This document shows positions 13,754 to 24,172 of a stretch of DNA of 24,705 nucleotides, one piece after another (the first letter of the stretch is position 1; the number at the start of each line of letters is the position of its first letter). The stretch covers positions 1 through 24,705 of the forward strand of contig CAZHRJ010000032.1 of the NCBI GenBank assembly GCA_964534765.1, given 5' to 3'. The position numbers and the translations under genes were made by a program. The notes below the pieces were generated by a model, which saw nothing but the letters and a program-made list of their open reading frames with translations, did not search any database and was not told the DNA's origin. The stretch comes from CAZHRJ01 sp964534765. Its GTDB lineage: Bacteria > Lindowbacteria > 2-12-FULL-62-27.

Positions 13754-14854
13754 ATGACTCGTCAAACGTCCACCATCCCGCGGATGTTGAATCCCATCCA
13801 ATGGAAAAATGAACGCCTCATCCTCCTAGATCAGCGGCGTCTTCCAAACAAGATTCAATACCTCCGGCCCCGCACCGTCCGGGAGGTGGCGGACGCGATC
13901 ATTACCCTTGCGGTCCGAGGGGCGCCCGCGATCGGCATTGCGGCCGCGTATGGCGTCGTGATTGGCGCCAAACGGGCGATCACCGATTGTCGGGCGCGTC
14001 GCGCGGCGGATATGGCACAGCACATCGATCACGACATTGATCAGCTCCGGTCCACCCGGCCGACCGCCGTCAACCTGTTCTGGGCGCTCGAACGGATGCG
14101 CTCCTGCTTTCGCCAATTGCCGCCCGACACTCCGGCCCGGGATGCCATTCGCCGGCTTGAATCGGAGTCGGTCAAAATCCATCTTGAGGACGAAGCCTGC
14201 TGTGCCGCGATCGGCCGCAACGGCGCGAAACTTCTTCCGGACCGGTCGACCGTCGTCACGCACTGCAACGCGGGCATTCTGGCCACCGGCGGAATCGGCA
14301 CGGCGCTCGGGGTCGTCTACGAGGCCATCCGGTCGGGGAAATCCGTCCGGGTATACGCGGACGAGACGCGGCCGCTTCTGCAGGGAGCGCGGCTGACCGC
14401 GTTTGAGCTGGCCCATCACGGTGTCGATGTGACGCTGATGGCGGACGACATGTCGGCCGCGCTGTTTTCCCGTGTCGCGGTGGACGCCGTGATCGTCGGC
14501 GCGGACCGGATCGCCCGAAACGGCGACGCGGCGAACAAGATCGGCACCTATCCGCTGGCCATCAACGCGAAATTCCACGGAGTTCCCTTTTACGTGGCCG
14601 CGCCCGTCTCCACTTTCGATCTCTCCATCGCCTCCGGGAGGGAGATTCCGATCGAGGAGCGTCATGCGGACGAAATCACCGGATTCAACGGCCGCACGCA
14701 CGCGCCCCGCGGCGTGCGCGTGTTCAATCCCGCCTTCGATGTCACCCCCCGCAGACTCATTACGGCCATCATAACGGACCGGGGAGTGATCCGGCCCGTA
14801 ACGGAGACGGAAGTCATCCGCGTCATCGGCGCCCCGGCATGGCGGCGGCGATGA
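13754..14854 (+). CDS. mtnA: S-methyl-5-thioribose-1-phosphate isomerase
   Basis: 366 aa. Converts methylthioribose-1-phosphate to methylthioribulose-1-phosphate in methionine salvage. Family motifs: LAVRGAPAIGIAAAYG, THCNAGILATGGIGTALG (catalytic Cys171), YADETRPLLQGARLTAFEL, VGADRIARNGDAANKIGTY (catalytic Asp251) and FYVAAPVSTFD. Both catalytic residues are in place, separating it from the non-catalytic eIF2B-like relatives. ATG 13754 is chosen; an upstream TTG (13736) would add six residues and the conserved part begins around residue 14. No other methionine-salvage gene is nearby. It heads an overlapping run of genes ending in secA, with a 4-base ATGA overlap to the PpiC gene. Confidence 0.95.
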   Translation: MTRQTSTIPRMLNPIQWKNERLILLDQRRLPNKIQYLRPRTVREVADAIITLAVRGAPAIGIAAAYGVVIGAKRAITDCRARRAADMAQHIDHDIDQLRSTRPTAVNLFWALERMRSCFRQLPPDTPARDAIRRLESESVKIHLEDEACCAAIGRNGAKLLPDRSTVVTHCNAGILATGGIGTALGVVYEAIRSGKSVRVYADETRPLLQGARLTAFELAHHGVDVTLMADDMSAALFSRVAVDAVIVGADRIARNGDAANKIGTYPLAINAKFHGVPFYVAAPVSTFDLSIASGREIPIEERHADEITGFNGRTHAPRGVRVFNPAFDVTPRRLITAIITDRGVIRPVTETEVIRVIGAPAWRRR

Positions 14855-15723
14855 CATCGCACGGCCGGTTGATCGTGTGCCTGTCGACGGTCCTGTATCT
14901 TGGGCCGCTCGGCGCCGCGCCGACATTTGGCGGCGCGGACGTCGTCATCGCGGAACTGGACGGCAAGGCCATCACCGCCGGTGAGCTGACCGACGCCCTG
15001 AGCGTTTTCTCTCCGGAAACCCGGGATGAAATCCTTCAGCCGGACAAGCGACGGCAGCTGGTCGAAAATTTTCTGTCCTGGAAACTCCTGGTCGCCGAAG
15101 CCCGGCGGCGGAACATCGAATCTTCGGCAGAGTTCCAAAAACGGATCGATCGCGCCAAAAACGACATCCTCCTGGAACTCCTCCAGGACCGGCTCCGCGC
15201 GGAAATCCATATCGATGACAAAGACATCAAGTCCTATTACGACGCGCGCAAAAAGGAGTTCGGCGTCCCTGAAAAGCGCCGTGCCAAGCACATTCTCGTC
15301 GAATCCGAAAAGGAGGCAAATGAAATCCTTCAGCGCGTCCGCGCGGGCGCCAAATTCGACGACGAGGCAAGACTCCATTCGGTCGACCGTGGCACCGCGG
15401 CCGAGGGCGGAGACATCGGCTGGCACGGCCGGCAGGACCTGGTGCCGGAGTTTTCGAAAGCGATCTTCGCGATGAAACCCGGAGAAATCCAGGACCGGCC
15501 GCTCAAGACCCGATTTGGCTGGCATGTCGTCCGGCTGGAGGCGGTTTTGCCCGAACGTCTCCCGGCCTTAAGCGAGGTCAAGCAGGAGGTCCAGAGCCGC
15601 CTCCTGAAAGACCGTGCCGCGGCATTGATTCCCGATCTCACCAGGCGATTGAGGGAGCACGCGTCCCTTAAAATATTCGACGACCGTCTAACGGCGCTGG
15701 GCCGCGCGCGACGCGCCGACTGA
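14851..15723 (+). CDS. PpiC/parvulin-type peptidyl-prolyl isomerase, exported (SurA/PrsA-like)
   Basis: 290 aa from ATG 14851, which shares ATGA with the mtnA stop; ATG 14839 would add four residues. An N-terminal signal-like segment (LIVCLSTVLYLGPLGAAP) suggests periplasmic or outer-face location. Residues about 25-135 form a SurA-like helical chaperone arm (GKAITAGELTDAL … NFLSWKLLVAEARRRNI). The parvulin domain spans about 140-235: RRAKHILVESEKEANEIL, EARLHSVDRGTAAEGGDIGW, LVPEFSKAIFAMKPGEI and TRFGWHVVRLEAV. It assists folding of exported proteins, which fits co-transcription with secA four genes on. The stop overlaps the presumed CTG start of the MGMT gene. Confidence 0.9.
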   Translation: MTSHGRLIVCLSTVLYLGPLGAAPTFGGADVVIAELDGKAITAGELTDALSVFSPETRDEILQPDKRRQLVENFLSWKLLVAEARRRNIESSAEFQKRIDRAKNDILLELLQDRLRAEIHIDDKDIKSYYDARKKEFGVPEKRRAKHILVESEKEANEILQRVRAGAKFDDEARLHSVDRGTAAEGGDIGWHGRQDLVPEFSKAIFAMKPGEIQDRPLKTRFGWHVVRLEAVLPERLPALSEVKQEVQSRLLKDRAAALIPDLTRRLREHASLKIFDDRLTALGRARRAD

Positions 15724-16235
15724 ACAGCGGGCGGATAACCCCTCTGGCCGGCCTCTTCATCAAAACGCCCGCGGGCAGCATCGGGTTGACGGTGATGGGC
15801 GGCATGCTGTGCCGTGTGCATCTTCTCGATTCCCAGCCGCTGTCGGCTCATTCGCTCCGTGACGCGGCCCGGCACGGGATCGACCCGGAACATCGCACAT
15901 GGGTGCGGGCGCTGGCCGATTATTTTTTCAAAAAAAAATACCCACGCCTCCCTCTCCAGCGCTTTCGACTTGAAGCATTGACGCCTTTTACCCGTTCCGT
16001 TATCCTCGCGACTCGCCGGGTGCCGATGGGCCGGTCCTGGACGTACACGGACCTGGCGCGGGAGATGGGATATTCGCCTGATTTTCGCCGCGCGGTGGCC
16101 GGCGCTCTGGGGCGAAATCCGATGCCGCTCTTTTTCCCCTGTCATCGCATCGTGGGACAGGAGGATCTGGGCGGATTTTCCAGCGGCTTACGCTGGAAAT
16201 CCCGGCTACTGGCGCATGAAGGGGTGCGGGTATGA
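15720..16235 (+). CDS. Methylated-DNA-protein-cysteine methyltransferase, probable CTG start
   Basis: 171 aa if started at CTG 15720. Repairs O6-alkylguanine by suicidal transfer to cysteine. The C-terminal domain is complete: TPFTRSVILATRRVPMGRSWTY, AVAGALGRNPMPLFFPCHR (acceptor Cys141) and GGFSSGLRWKSRLLAHEG. The first standard start in frame is TTG 15786, but homology to the N-terminal beta-strand domain (FIKTPAGSIGLTVMGGMLCR) begins before it. The frame upstream has only CTG 15720 or non-standard codons before a TAA at about 15670. The CTG overlaps the PpiC stop as CTGA, mirroring the ATGA overlaps of its neighbours. The stop shares ATGA with the TPR gene. If TTG is the real start the N-domain loses its first strand. 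Confidence 0.88.
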   Translation: MNSGRITPLAGLFIKTPAGSIGLTVMGGMLCRVHLLDSQPLSAHSLRDAARHGIDPEHRTWVRALADYFFKKKYPRLPLQRFRLEALTPFTRSVILATRRVPMGRSWTYTDLAREMGYSPDFRRAVAGALGRNPMPLFFPCHRIVGQEDLGGFSSGLRWKSRLLAHEGVRV

Positions 16236-17632
16236 GTCTCGACATCATGACCTGGATAATCGGCGCCGCCCTGGTGATCGTCATGGGGGCGCTGCTGTCT
16301 CTGACGGTCTACGTCCGCACAAATTACGCTCAGGCCCTACAAAAAATTTCCGCCGGCAAACCCCAGGAGGCGCTGGATCTCTTCATGCGGGTCGTGGGCT
16401 GGCAGCAAAAACATGTGCCGTCACTCTGGCAGCTCGCGCTTCTTTATCTTTCCATGGAGAAAACCGACGCGGCTGTCCGGCACCTCGAACGCATCATCAA
16501 GATCATGGATTCCGAACCCAACAAGCTGGCCGCGCAGCCGCGCTGGGAGGTGACGGAATCGGAGGTGCTGACGAAGCTGTCTTCGGCCCTGGCGACGCTG
16601 AACAAGCGGCAGGACGCCATCACGGCATTTAAAAGGCTTGTCGACCTTCAGCCCAACAACAAGGACGCGCGATTTGAGCTGGGGAAGTTGTATTACAGTA
16701 CGCGCGAATACGGCCTGTGCATCCCCCAGCTTGAGCGCGTGATCCAGATCGACGCGGGATCCGCCGAAGCATCGGAACTCCTGTCTCACGCCCTCGCCGC
16801 GCAGGGCAGCCACGACCGGGCCGCCGATGTTCTCTATAAGCGCCTTGCGACCGACCGGCAGAACGTCAACCTCTGGATCCGGATGGCCAATCTCTATCGG
16901 ACGGCCAAGAATGACGAGCGGCAGGCCGAGGCATGGCGCGTTGTGATGGAAATAACCCAACCGGGCGATGCCAACCACATCAGCGCGGTCGTCCAGCTCG
17001 GCAAACTCGCGTTCCTAGGCTCCCGGCACGCGGAGGCGATCGACGCGCTCAAGGACGCCATCCGACTCTGCCCGCAGGATGACACGCGGACGCTGAAATC
17101 GGTCAAATACTATCTGGGGAAGACCTATCAGGCCCTGGGACAGAAAGCGCAGTCGCTGCACGCGTTTTCGGAGGTTTACCAGATGGACCGGAGTTACAAG
17201 GATGTCCGGGAGCTTTTGCACGATTCGATGGAGTTGTTGTCTGACGAGGACCTGACCGAGGAGATCAAGAAGCTGTCCGTTGATGATTTCACATCCATGG
17301 CCGTTTCCATTGTCGAAAAGTTGGGTTTCCGGCCGACCTCGGTTGAAGTCGTGAACAGCCTCGACCTCAAAGTGAACGCCAAGCTGGAGGAGACCGGCAA
17401 GGACCGCAATGTTCTGCTGGTATTTCAGCGGGACGCCGAGATCGACATCGGGGAGTTGTCCATCCGGACGTTTTTGATCGAATGCGAGGAAAAGCATGTG
17501 GAATATCCGGTGTATCTGACGACCGGAGGGTTTTCGTTCGAGGCCCAGCTCAAGGCCAAGGACCATCGGATGAAGCTCATGCCCAAACGCGACTTTTGCG
17601 AGATCGTCCGGAAAGTCCGGACCGCGGCATGA
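16232..17632 (+). CDS. Membrane-anchored TPR protein with degenerate Mrr-like C-terminal domain
   Basis: 466 aa from ATG 16232 (GGGG upstream, 4-base overlap with the MGMT stop). One N-terminal membrane helix (IIGAALVIVMGALLSLTVYV, about 8-27) is followed by about eight tetratricopeptide-like repeats (residues about 32-335; ALDLFMRVVGWQQKHVPSLW, AITAFKRLVDLQPNNKDARF and so on). The C-terminal ~110 residues follow the Mrr/restriction-endonuclease-like fold: VSIVEKLGFRP, then VLLVFQRDAEIDIGELSIR, and VYLTTGGFSFEAQ, which parallels the usual VLVTTGGFTPEA. The catalytic QxK of active Mrr domains is replaced by FQR, and the GGVDL strand by SLDLKV, so nuclease activity is unlikely; a nucleic-acid or protein-binding role is inferred. 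It ends seven bases before secA. Confidence 0.78.
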   Translation: MSLDIMTWIIGAALVIVMGALLSLTVYVRTNYAQALQKISAGKPQEALDLFMRVVGWQQKHVPSLWQLALLYLSMEKTDAAVRHLERIIKIMDSEPNKLAAQPRWEVTESEVLTKLSSALATLNKRQDAITAFKRLVDLQPNNKDARFELGKLYYSTREYGLCIPQLERVIQIDAGSAEASELLSHALAAQGSHDRAADVLYKRLATDRQNVNLWIRMANLYRTAKNDERQAEAWRVVMEITQPGDANHISAVVQLGKLAFLGSRHAEAIDALKDAIRLCPQDDTRTLKSVKYYLGKTYQALGQKAQSLHAFSEVYQMDRSYKDVRELLHDSMELLSDEDLTEEIKKLSVDDFTSMAVSIVEKLGFRPTSVEVVNSLDLKVNAKLEETGKDRNVLLVFQRDAEIDIGELSIRTFLIECEEKHVEYPVYLTTGGFSFEAQLKAKDHRMKLMPKRDFCEIVRKVRTAA

Positions 17633-17639
17633 GGGCGCG

Positions 17640-20603
<2,964 letters not shown>

Positions 20604-20611
20604 TGGGAGCG

Positions 20612-20676
20612 GTCAGTTATCAGTTGTCGGCTGTTAATCTGCAAGCTGAAAGCTGACGGCTGATAGCTGACAGCTC
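20612..20676 (+). repeat. Heptad tandem repeat forming a 21-bp stem 3' of secA
   Basis: From 20614 nine consecutive 7-base units of the type NNNGCTG/CAGTTNT can be laid end to end (CAGTTAT, CAGTTGT, CGGCTGT, TAATCTG, CAAGCTG, AAAGCTG, ACGGCTG, ATAGCTG, ACAGCTC). As secA-sense RNA, 20612-20632 pairs with 20651-20671 over 21 positions without a mismatch: 17 Watson-Crick and 4 G·U pairs, with an 18-base loop. No U-run follows. It lies between convergent secA and the nucleotidyltransferase gene; an mRNA-end or termination role is inferred. Confidence 0.75.
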
Positions 20677-20706
20677 AAAGATCGACGCCCATTATTTATA
20701 CGGACA

Positions 20707-21285
20707 TCAATCGACCAGCGTTTTGTAGTCTTTGAGCGTATCCACGTCCCGCGTGACCGCCGGGTCGGCCAATTCCACCCGGAGGCGCCGGGCCGGGTGA
20801 CGCGCGAGAACAGCCCGGGCGCCCTCGGAAACCGGGGCGGCGAGCAGCTCTTTAAAATACAATCTCGGAAAAATCACCGGATGACCCCCGCGGCCCCGGT
20901 AGGACGCCGACACGATACGATCCGGGAAACGGCGCCAGGTCCCGACGATGTGGCGGATCGTGGACGGCAAAAGTCCCGGTTGATCCACGAGTGTCACCAG
21001 CATCGCGGCGATCACCGGCGGAAAACCCCGGATCGCGCTCTGGAGACTCGACATCTGACCCTTGGGCCAGTCGGCGTTGTAGACGAACGTCACATCCAGA
21101 TCGCACAGATGCGCCACTATGGGTCCAGGGTCGCTGCCGATGACAACGTATCGCCGTTTCAGTCCCCCCTTCTCCAAGCTGGTGAGAATTGACCGGGAAA
21201 ATGTGCTCGACCGGTACGGCAGTAGAGACTTGGGCCGGCCCATCCGCGACGATTCTCCGGCCGCCAGAAGGACGGCGGCGATCAC
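20707..21285 (-). CDS. MobA/MocA-like nucleotidyltransferase
   Basis: 192 aa from GTG 21285. NTP-transferase fold: AAVLLAAGESSRMGRPKSLLP (nucleotide-binding signature, residues about 3-23), NADWPKGQMSSLQSAI, TLVDQPGL (metal-binding Asp), GRGGHPVIFP and the terminal DVDTLKDYK. The LAAGxSxRMGxxK and GxxSSL pattern is that of the molybdenum cofactor cytidylyltransferase MocA group, but no molybdoenzyme or XdhC-like gene is present, so another sugar- or cofactor-activating role remains possible. It starts two bases after the stop of the cNMP-binding gene on the same strand, so the pair is one transcription unit. It lacks its own Shine-Dalgarno sequence and is probably translationally coupled. Confidence 0.85.
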   Translation of the reverse strand: MIAAVLLAAGESSRMGRPKSLLPYRSSTFSRSILTSLEKGGLKRRYVVIGSDPGPIVAHLCDLDVTFVYNADWPKGQMSSLQSAIRGFPPVIAAMLVTLVDQPGLLPSTIRHIVGTWRRFPDRIVSASYRGRGGHPVIFPRLYFKELLAAPVSEGARAVLARHPARRLRVELADPAVTRDVDTLKDYKTLVD

Positions 21286-21287
21286 GA

Positions 21288-21791
21288 TCAGGGTTGGAGT
21301 TTATTAATCTCGCGTTGCTGCAAGTTCCAGGATGCCATTTCGACGACCTGAACATTGGTCTTGCGCAGCCGGTCGGTCAGATTCCGCGCGAGCCGAATGA
21401 CGACTTTGAGTCCAAGGTAGGGATTTTCTCCCATCAGCGCTGAAAATTCATCCCGGCCGATCCGGAGCACGCGAGCGACGCCATGAGCGACGGTCGAGGC
21501 CGAGCGGGGCTGGCCGTCGAGGAGGGCCATTTCGCCGAAGAAATCGCCGATGCCCATAGTCACGAGTGTTTTAAACTTGTTCCCCGTGACCATTTTGACC
21601 ACCTTGACGATCCCGTCCAGAACCACGAACATGGCATCCCCCATCTCGCCCTCTTTGAAAATGAAGTGTTTATCCTCATACCGCTCATCCTTGGCTTTCG
21701 CGATGAGCGCCGCCAGTTCGTTATCGTCCAGGTCCTGGAACAGATCGACGCATTTGAGAAACGCCCCGATATCGCCTGATGCCTCTTCCAT
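21288..21791 (-). CDS. Stand-alone cyclic-nucleotide-binding domain protein
   Basis: 167 aa. One cNMP-binding domain: CVDLFQDLDDNELAALI, FIFKEGEMGDAMFVVLDG, GIGDFFGEMALLDGQPRSAS (phosphate-binding cassette with Glu and Arg) and RIGRDEFSALM. A short C-terminal helical tail follows instead of the helix-turn-helix of CRP/FNR regulators, so it is not a DNA-binding regulator by itself and probably works through partner proteins. The phosphate cassette looks intact and should bind cAMP or cGMP. ATG 21791 has no Shine-Dalgarno sequence; a promoter with leaderless spacing lies just upstream. First gene of a pair with the nucleotidyltransferase. Its domain resembles the N-terminal domain of the patatin protein at 9655-11664. 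Confidence 0.88.
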   Translation of the reverse strand: MEEASGDIGAFLKCVDLFQDLDDNELAALIAKAKDERYEDKHFIFKEGEMGDAMFVVLDGIVKVVKMVTGNKFKTLVTMGIGDFFGEMALLDGQPRSASTVAHGVARVLRIGRDEFSALMGENPYLGLKVVIRLARNLTDRLRKTNVQVVEMASWNLQQREINKLQP

Positions 21792-21800
21792 ATGGGGCTA

Positions 21801-21829
21801 ACTTTACGGCAGAACCGCAGTAGAGTCAA
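21801..21829 (-). promoter_or_regulatory. Predicted promoter of the cNMP-binding gene, leaderless-type spacing
   Basis: Reverse strand TTGACT (21824-21829), 17 bases, TAAAGT (21801-21806), then 9 bases to ATG 21791. The -35 box ends two bases before the conserved TTGGGGACG that marks the left end of the second RAYT unit, so promoter and element nearly touch. Confidence 0.55.
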
Positions 21830-21830
21830 C

Positions 21831-22768
21831 TTGGGGACGGATTTTAAGTTATTTACAAACGGAGACCGGAGAGGTACAAGGAGGTCATGGGACGAGCAGC
21901 CCGGATCGATGTTCCGGACAACTGGTATCATGTGATCGCCCGAGGCCAGCGGCGGGAGGCGCTGTTTTTAGATGACCGGGACAAGCGCCGGTATCTGGCC
22001 CTTCTGGACGAGGTGTTGCAGCGTCACCGAGCGGATTTATCGGCATATTGTTTGATGTCCAACCATGTCCATCTCCTCATCTTTCGCCGAGACCGCTCAC
22101 TGGGTCAGATTTTTCGACAGGCGCACATTCAATATGCGAATTATTTTAACGCCCGGCATGAGAAGGTCGGCTACGTATTTCAAGGCCGGTTCAGGTCGAG
22201 TCTGGTGTTGTCCGAGTCGTATCTGGCGGCGGTGATCCGCTATATCCATCTGAATCCGGTCGACGCCGGAATCTGCCGCTCGGCGGAAGACTTTGCATGG
22301 TCCAGCGACTCATTTTACAGAGCGGGGGAATTGACCGCCGGGGTAACTCTCCGGAAAGCCCCGGGTTTTGATGGGACGCAGGGGATGAGGCGCTACGCGC
22401 AGATGATGGCGGCCGACGCCGGCGCGGACAGGGGAATGGGAGAAGGCCATGGGCAATTGATCGGCAAAGCCGGCGAGGAAAAGGGAATTGACCGGCGTAA
22501 AAAAAGTCGCAGCCGGTGGAATCGGCCGGATCGGCGCGAGGGGCTCCCATTGAAATCCCGATTAAGAGATCTCCTGCGGCAGTTCAACCTGGCGGAAGCA
22601 GACGTGGTCGGCGCTTCCCGGACGCGGACCATTTCGCATCCCCGGCAGATCCTGATGGCAAGGCTTTATGAGGAGGGCTACCAACCCAGCGAAATCGCCG
22701 CCCATTTTCTCAGAACCCCGGCCGCCGTTCTCTCGGCATTCAGACACCGGCAATTGGTCAAACAGTAA
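21831..22768 (+). mobile_element. Second RAYT unit; left-end signature present, right end not found
   Basis: TTGGGGACG at 21831-21839 matches the outer end of the inverted repeats at 1025 and 1954, and lies about 50 bases before a homologous transposase gene. After the gene (22769-22790) I see no GGGGAC or CGTCCCC, so the right repeat is absent, diverged or lost. The unit boundary on the right is arbitrary. Confidence 0.5.
21887..22768 (+). CDS. REP-associated tyrosine transposase (Y1_Tnp, IS200-like), second copy
   Basis: 293 aa. Clear paralogue of the transposase at 1070: ARIDVPDNWYHVIARGQRRE, HUH motif CLMSNHVHLLIFRR, KVGYVFQGRFRSSLVLSE, YIHLNPVDAGI with the candidate catalytic tyrosine, and a C-terminal DnaA-like helix-turn-helix (ARLYEEGYQPSEIAAHFLRT). 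It looks intact. AAGGAGG (21878-21884) is only two bases from the ATG, unusually close; GGAGAGG slightly upstream has more normal spacing. The middle region before the helix-turn-helix is basic and variable between the two copies. It is divergent from the cNMP-binding gene and followed 18 bases later by the rRNA methyltransferase. Sequence divergence between the copies suggests separate older insertions or vertical maintenance rather than recent hopping. Confidence 0.92.
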   Translation: MGRAARIDVPDNWYHVIARGQRREALFLDDRDKRRYLALLDEVLQRHRADLSAYCLMSNHVHLLIFRRDRSLGQIFRQAHIQYANYFNARHEKVGYVFQGRFRSSLVLSESYLAAVIRYIHLNPVDAGICRSAEDFAWSSDSFYRAGELTAGVTLRKAPGFDGTQGMRRYAQMMAADAGADRGMGEGHGQLIGKAGEEKGIDRRKKSRSRWNRPDRREGLPLKSRLRDLLRQFNLAEADVVGASRTRTISHPRQILMARLYEEGYQPSEIAAHFLRTPAAVLSAFRHRQLVKQ

Positions 22769-22786
22769 CTAAAGCCCTGTACCGAG

Positions 22787-24100
22787 ATGCCACTGGAAGA
22801 GCCAGTATCCGATCCGCCATCAGAAGTTCGGCTGCTGACCATCGAGAAGGTGGTCGACGGTGCGTACGGCCTGGCCCGCGACTCCGATGGTGTCGTGCTG
22901 GTGCCGGGAACGCTTCCCGGTGAAGAGGTGGAAATTGTCCCCGATTCGAAAGTTCAAGGCGTCCGGGTTGGCCGCGCGACGCGGATTCGGTCCGCTCATC
23001 CCGATCGGATACCGCCCGTCTGCCCGCTCTTTTTGGCCTGCGGCGGCTGCGATTTTCTGCACGTCTCATACGAACGTGAACTTGGCCTCAAACAGGACAT
23101 CCTCGCGGAGACTCTCTTACGCATCGGCCAATTGAGGCCGACCCTGCTGGATCCAGTGCCATCTCCGACGCCGGAGCAGTACCGAGCATACATCCAGCTC
23201 AAGATCGATCCCAAGGGCCGGATCGGCCTCTACCGGCGAGACAGTCACACCATCGTGCCCTTTGATGGAGAGTCCTTCCCGGGATGCCGGCTCCAGCCCG
23301 ATGACTTCAATGGCGCCGTTGCACGCCTTCAGGGGAAACTGGCCGGATACAAGGTGATCAAACTCCGAAAAGGCGCCCAGGGATGGGTGGTCAACCTGAC
23401 CTCCGACCAGTCGCCGGCGCCGGCGGAGGGCCTCATCCGGCAAATCCATGATCTGGGCGCCACAGGGTTTCTGGTCAATGACCGCCTCGTCTTTGGATCC
23501 CCGGAGGTCCTATATATATATGGAGAGGCGCCCGGCCCGATTTACCGGTTTACCGTCTCCCCGGACTCTTTTTTTCAAGCTGATCCGGCGGCTGTGGACC
23601 GCCTCAGCCGGCGAATGGCTGACACGATCGACCGGGAACGCGGGCCGGCGCGACTGAACGAAAACCTCCTGGACCTCTACGCCGGTGTGGGGACGTTTGG
23701 GATCCGGCTGGCGTCGAAGATGATGGGGGTATTTTGTGTTGAAAGTTCGGCCGGGGCCGTCCGGGATCTGGAAAAAAACATGGCCGACAACCGGACGACC
23801 AATCTGATCGCCTATCGCAGCACCGCGCGGGCGTTTTTGAAGCGGTTCAGGAGCGCCGTCGGGACCGTCATCGTTGATCCGCCCAGATCCGGTCTGGAGC
23901 CGGATGCGCGGCAGGCGCTCATTACTCTCAAGGTGCCGCTAGTTCTTTATCTCTCCTGCCATCCGGCGACGCTGGCCAGGGACCTGGCGGCGCTGACGGC
24001 GGGAGGATACAAAATCGACTCCGTACAGCTCTTCGACCAGTTCGGTCGGACCCATCACATTGAGACGCTGACCGTTCTCCGATTCGATATCTTGCATTGA
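22787..24100 (+). CDS. TrmA/RumA-family 23S rRNA uracil-C5 methyltransferase (RlmD-like)
   Basis: 437 aa. SAM-dependent m5U methylation of RNA. N-terminal TRAM domain (TIEKVVDGAYGLARDSDGVV), iron-sulphur cluster cysteines VCPLFLACGGCDF (Cys79, 85, 88) plus Cys167 in FPGCRL, SAM-binding LLDLYAGVGTFGIRLA (about 294-309), TVIVDPPRSGLEP and catalytic nucleophile LYLSCHPATLARDL (Cys391). The nucleophile motif is usually SCNP; here it is SCHP. The cluster-binding cysteines favour RumA/RlmD over TrmA, but RlmC/RlmD-type specificity cannot be told. ATG 22787 has a weak ribosome binding site. It follows the second RAYT by 18 bases and might be read from its transcript. Confidence 0.9.
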   Translation: MPLEEPVSDPPSEVRLLTIEKVVDGAYGLARDSDGVVLVPGTLPGEEVEIVPDSKVQGVRVGRATRIRSAHPDRIPPVCPLFLACGGCDFLHVSYERELGLKQDILAETLLRIGQLRPTLLDPVPSPTPEQYRAYIQLKIDPKGRIGLYRRDSHTIVPFDGESFPGCRLQPDDFNGAVARLQGKLAGYKVIKLRKGAQGWVVNLTSDQSPAPAEGLIRQIHDLGATGFLVNDRLVFGSPEVLYIYGEAPGPIYRFTVSPDSFFQADPAAVDRLSRRMADTIDRERGPARLNENLLDLYAGVGTFGIRLASKMMGVFCVESSAGAVRDLEKNMADNRTTNLIAYRSTARAFLKRFRSAVGTVIVDPPRSGLEPDARQALITLKVPLVLYLSCHPATLARDLAALTAGGYKIDSVQLFDQFGRTHHIETLTVLRFDILH

Positions 24101-24172
24101 CCATGCTCTCACACCTATGACACACTGCCGGTCAAACCTCGTTCGCGATAAGACGACACAGGAGGCAGTTTC

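Noticed and set aside
13826..14926. 366-codon frame antisense to mtnA
   Set aside because: Shadow; Arg/Gly-rich translation without motifs.
16232..17632. Active restriction endonuclease
   Set aside because: The Mrr-like domain lacks the QxK lysine, and no methyltransferase or specificity gene is nearby.
20614..20676. Possible CRISPR array
   Set aside because: Units are 7 bases with no spacers; it is a degenerate tandem repeat.
24098..24135. TTGACC…GGTCAA inverted repeat after the methyltransferase gene
   Set aside because: Only six bases with a 26-base loop and no T-run; likely chance.
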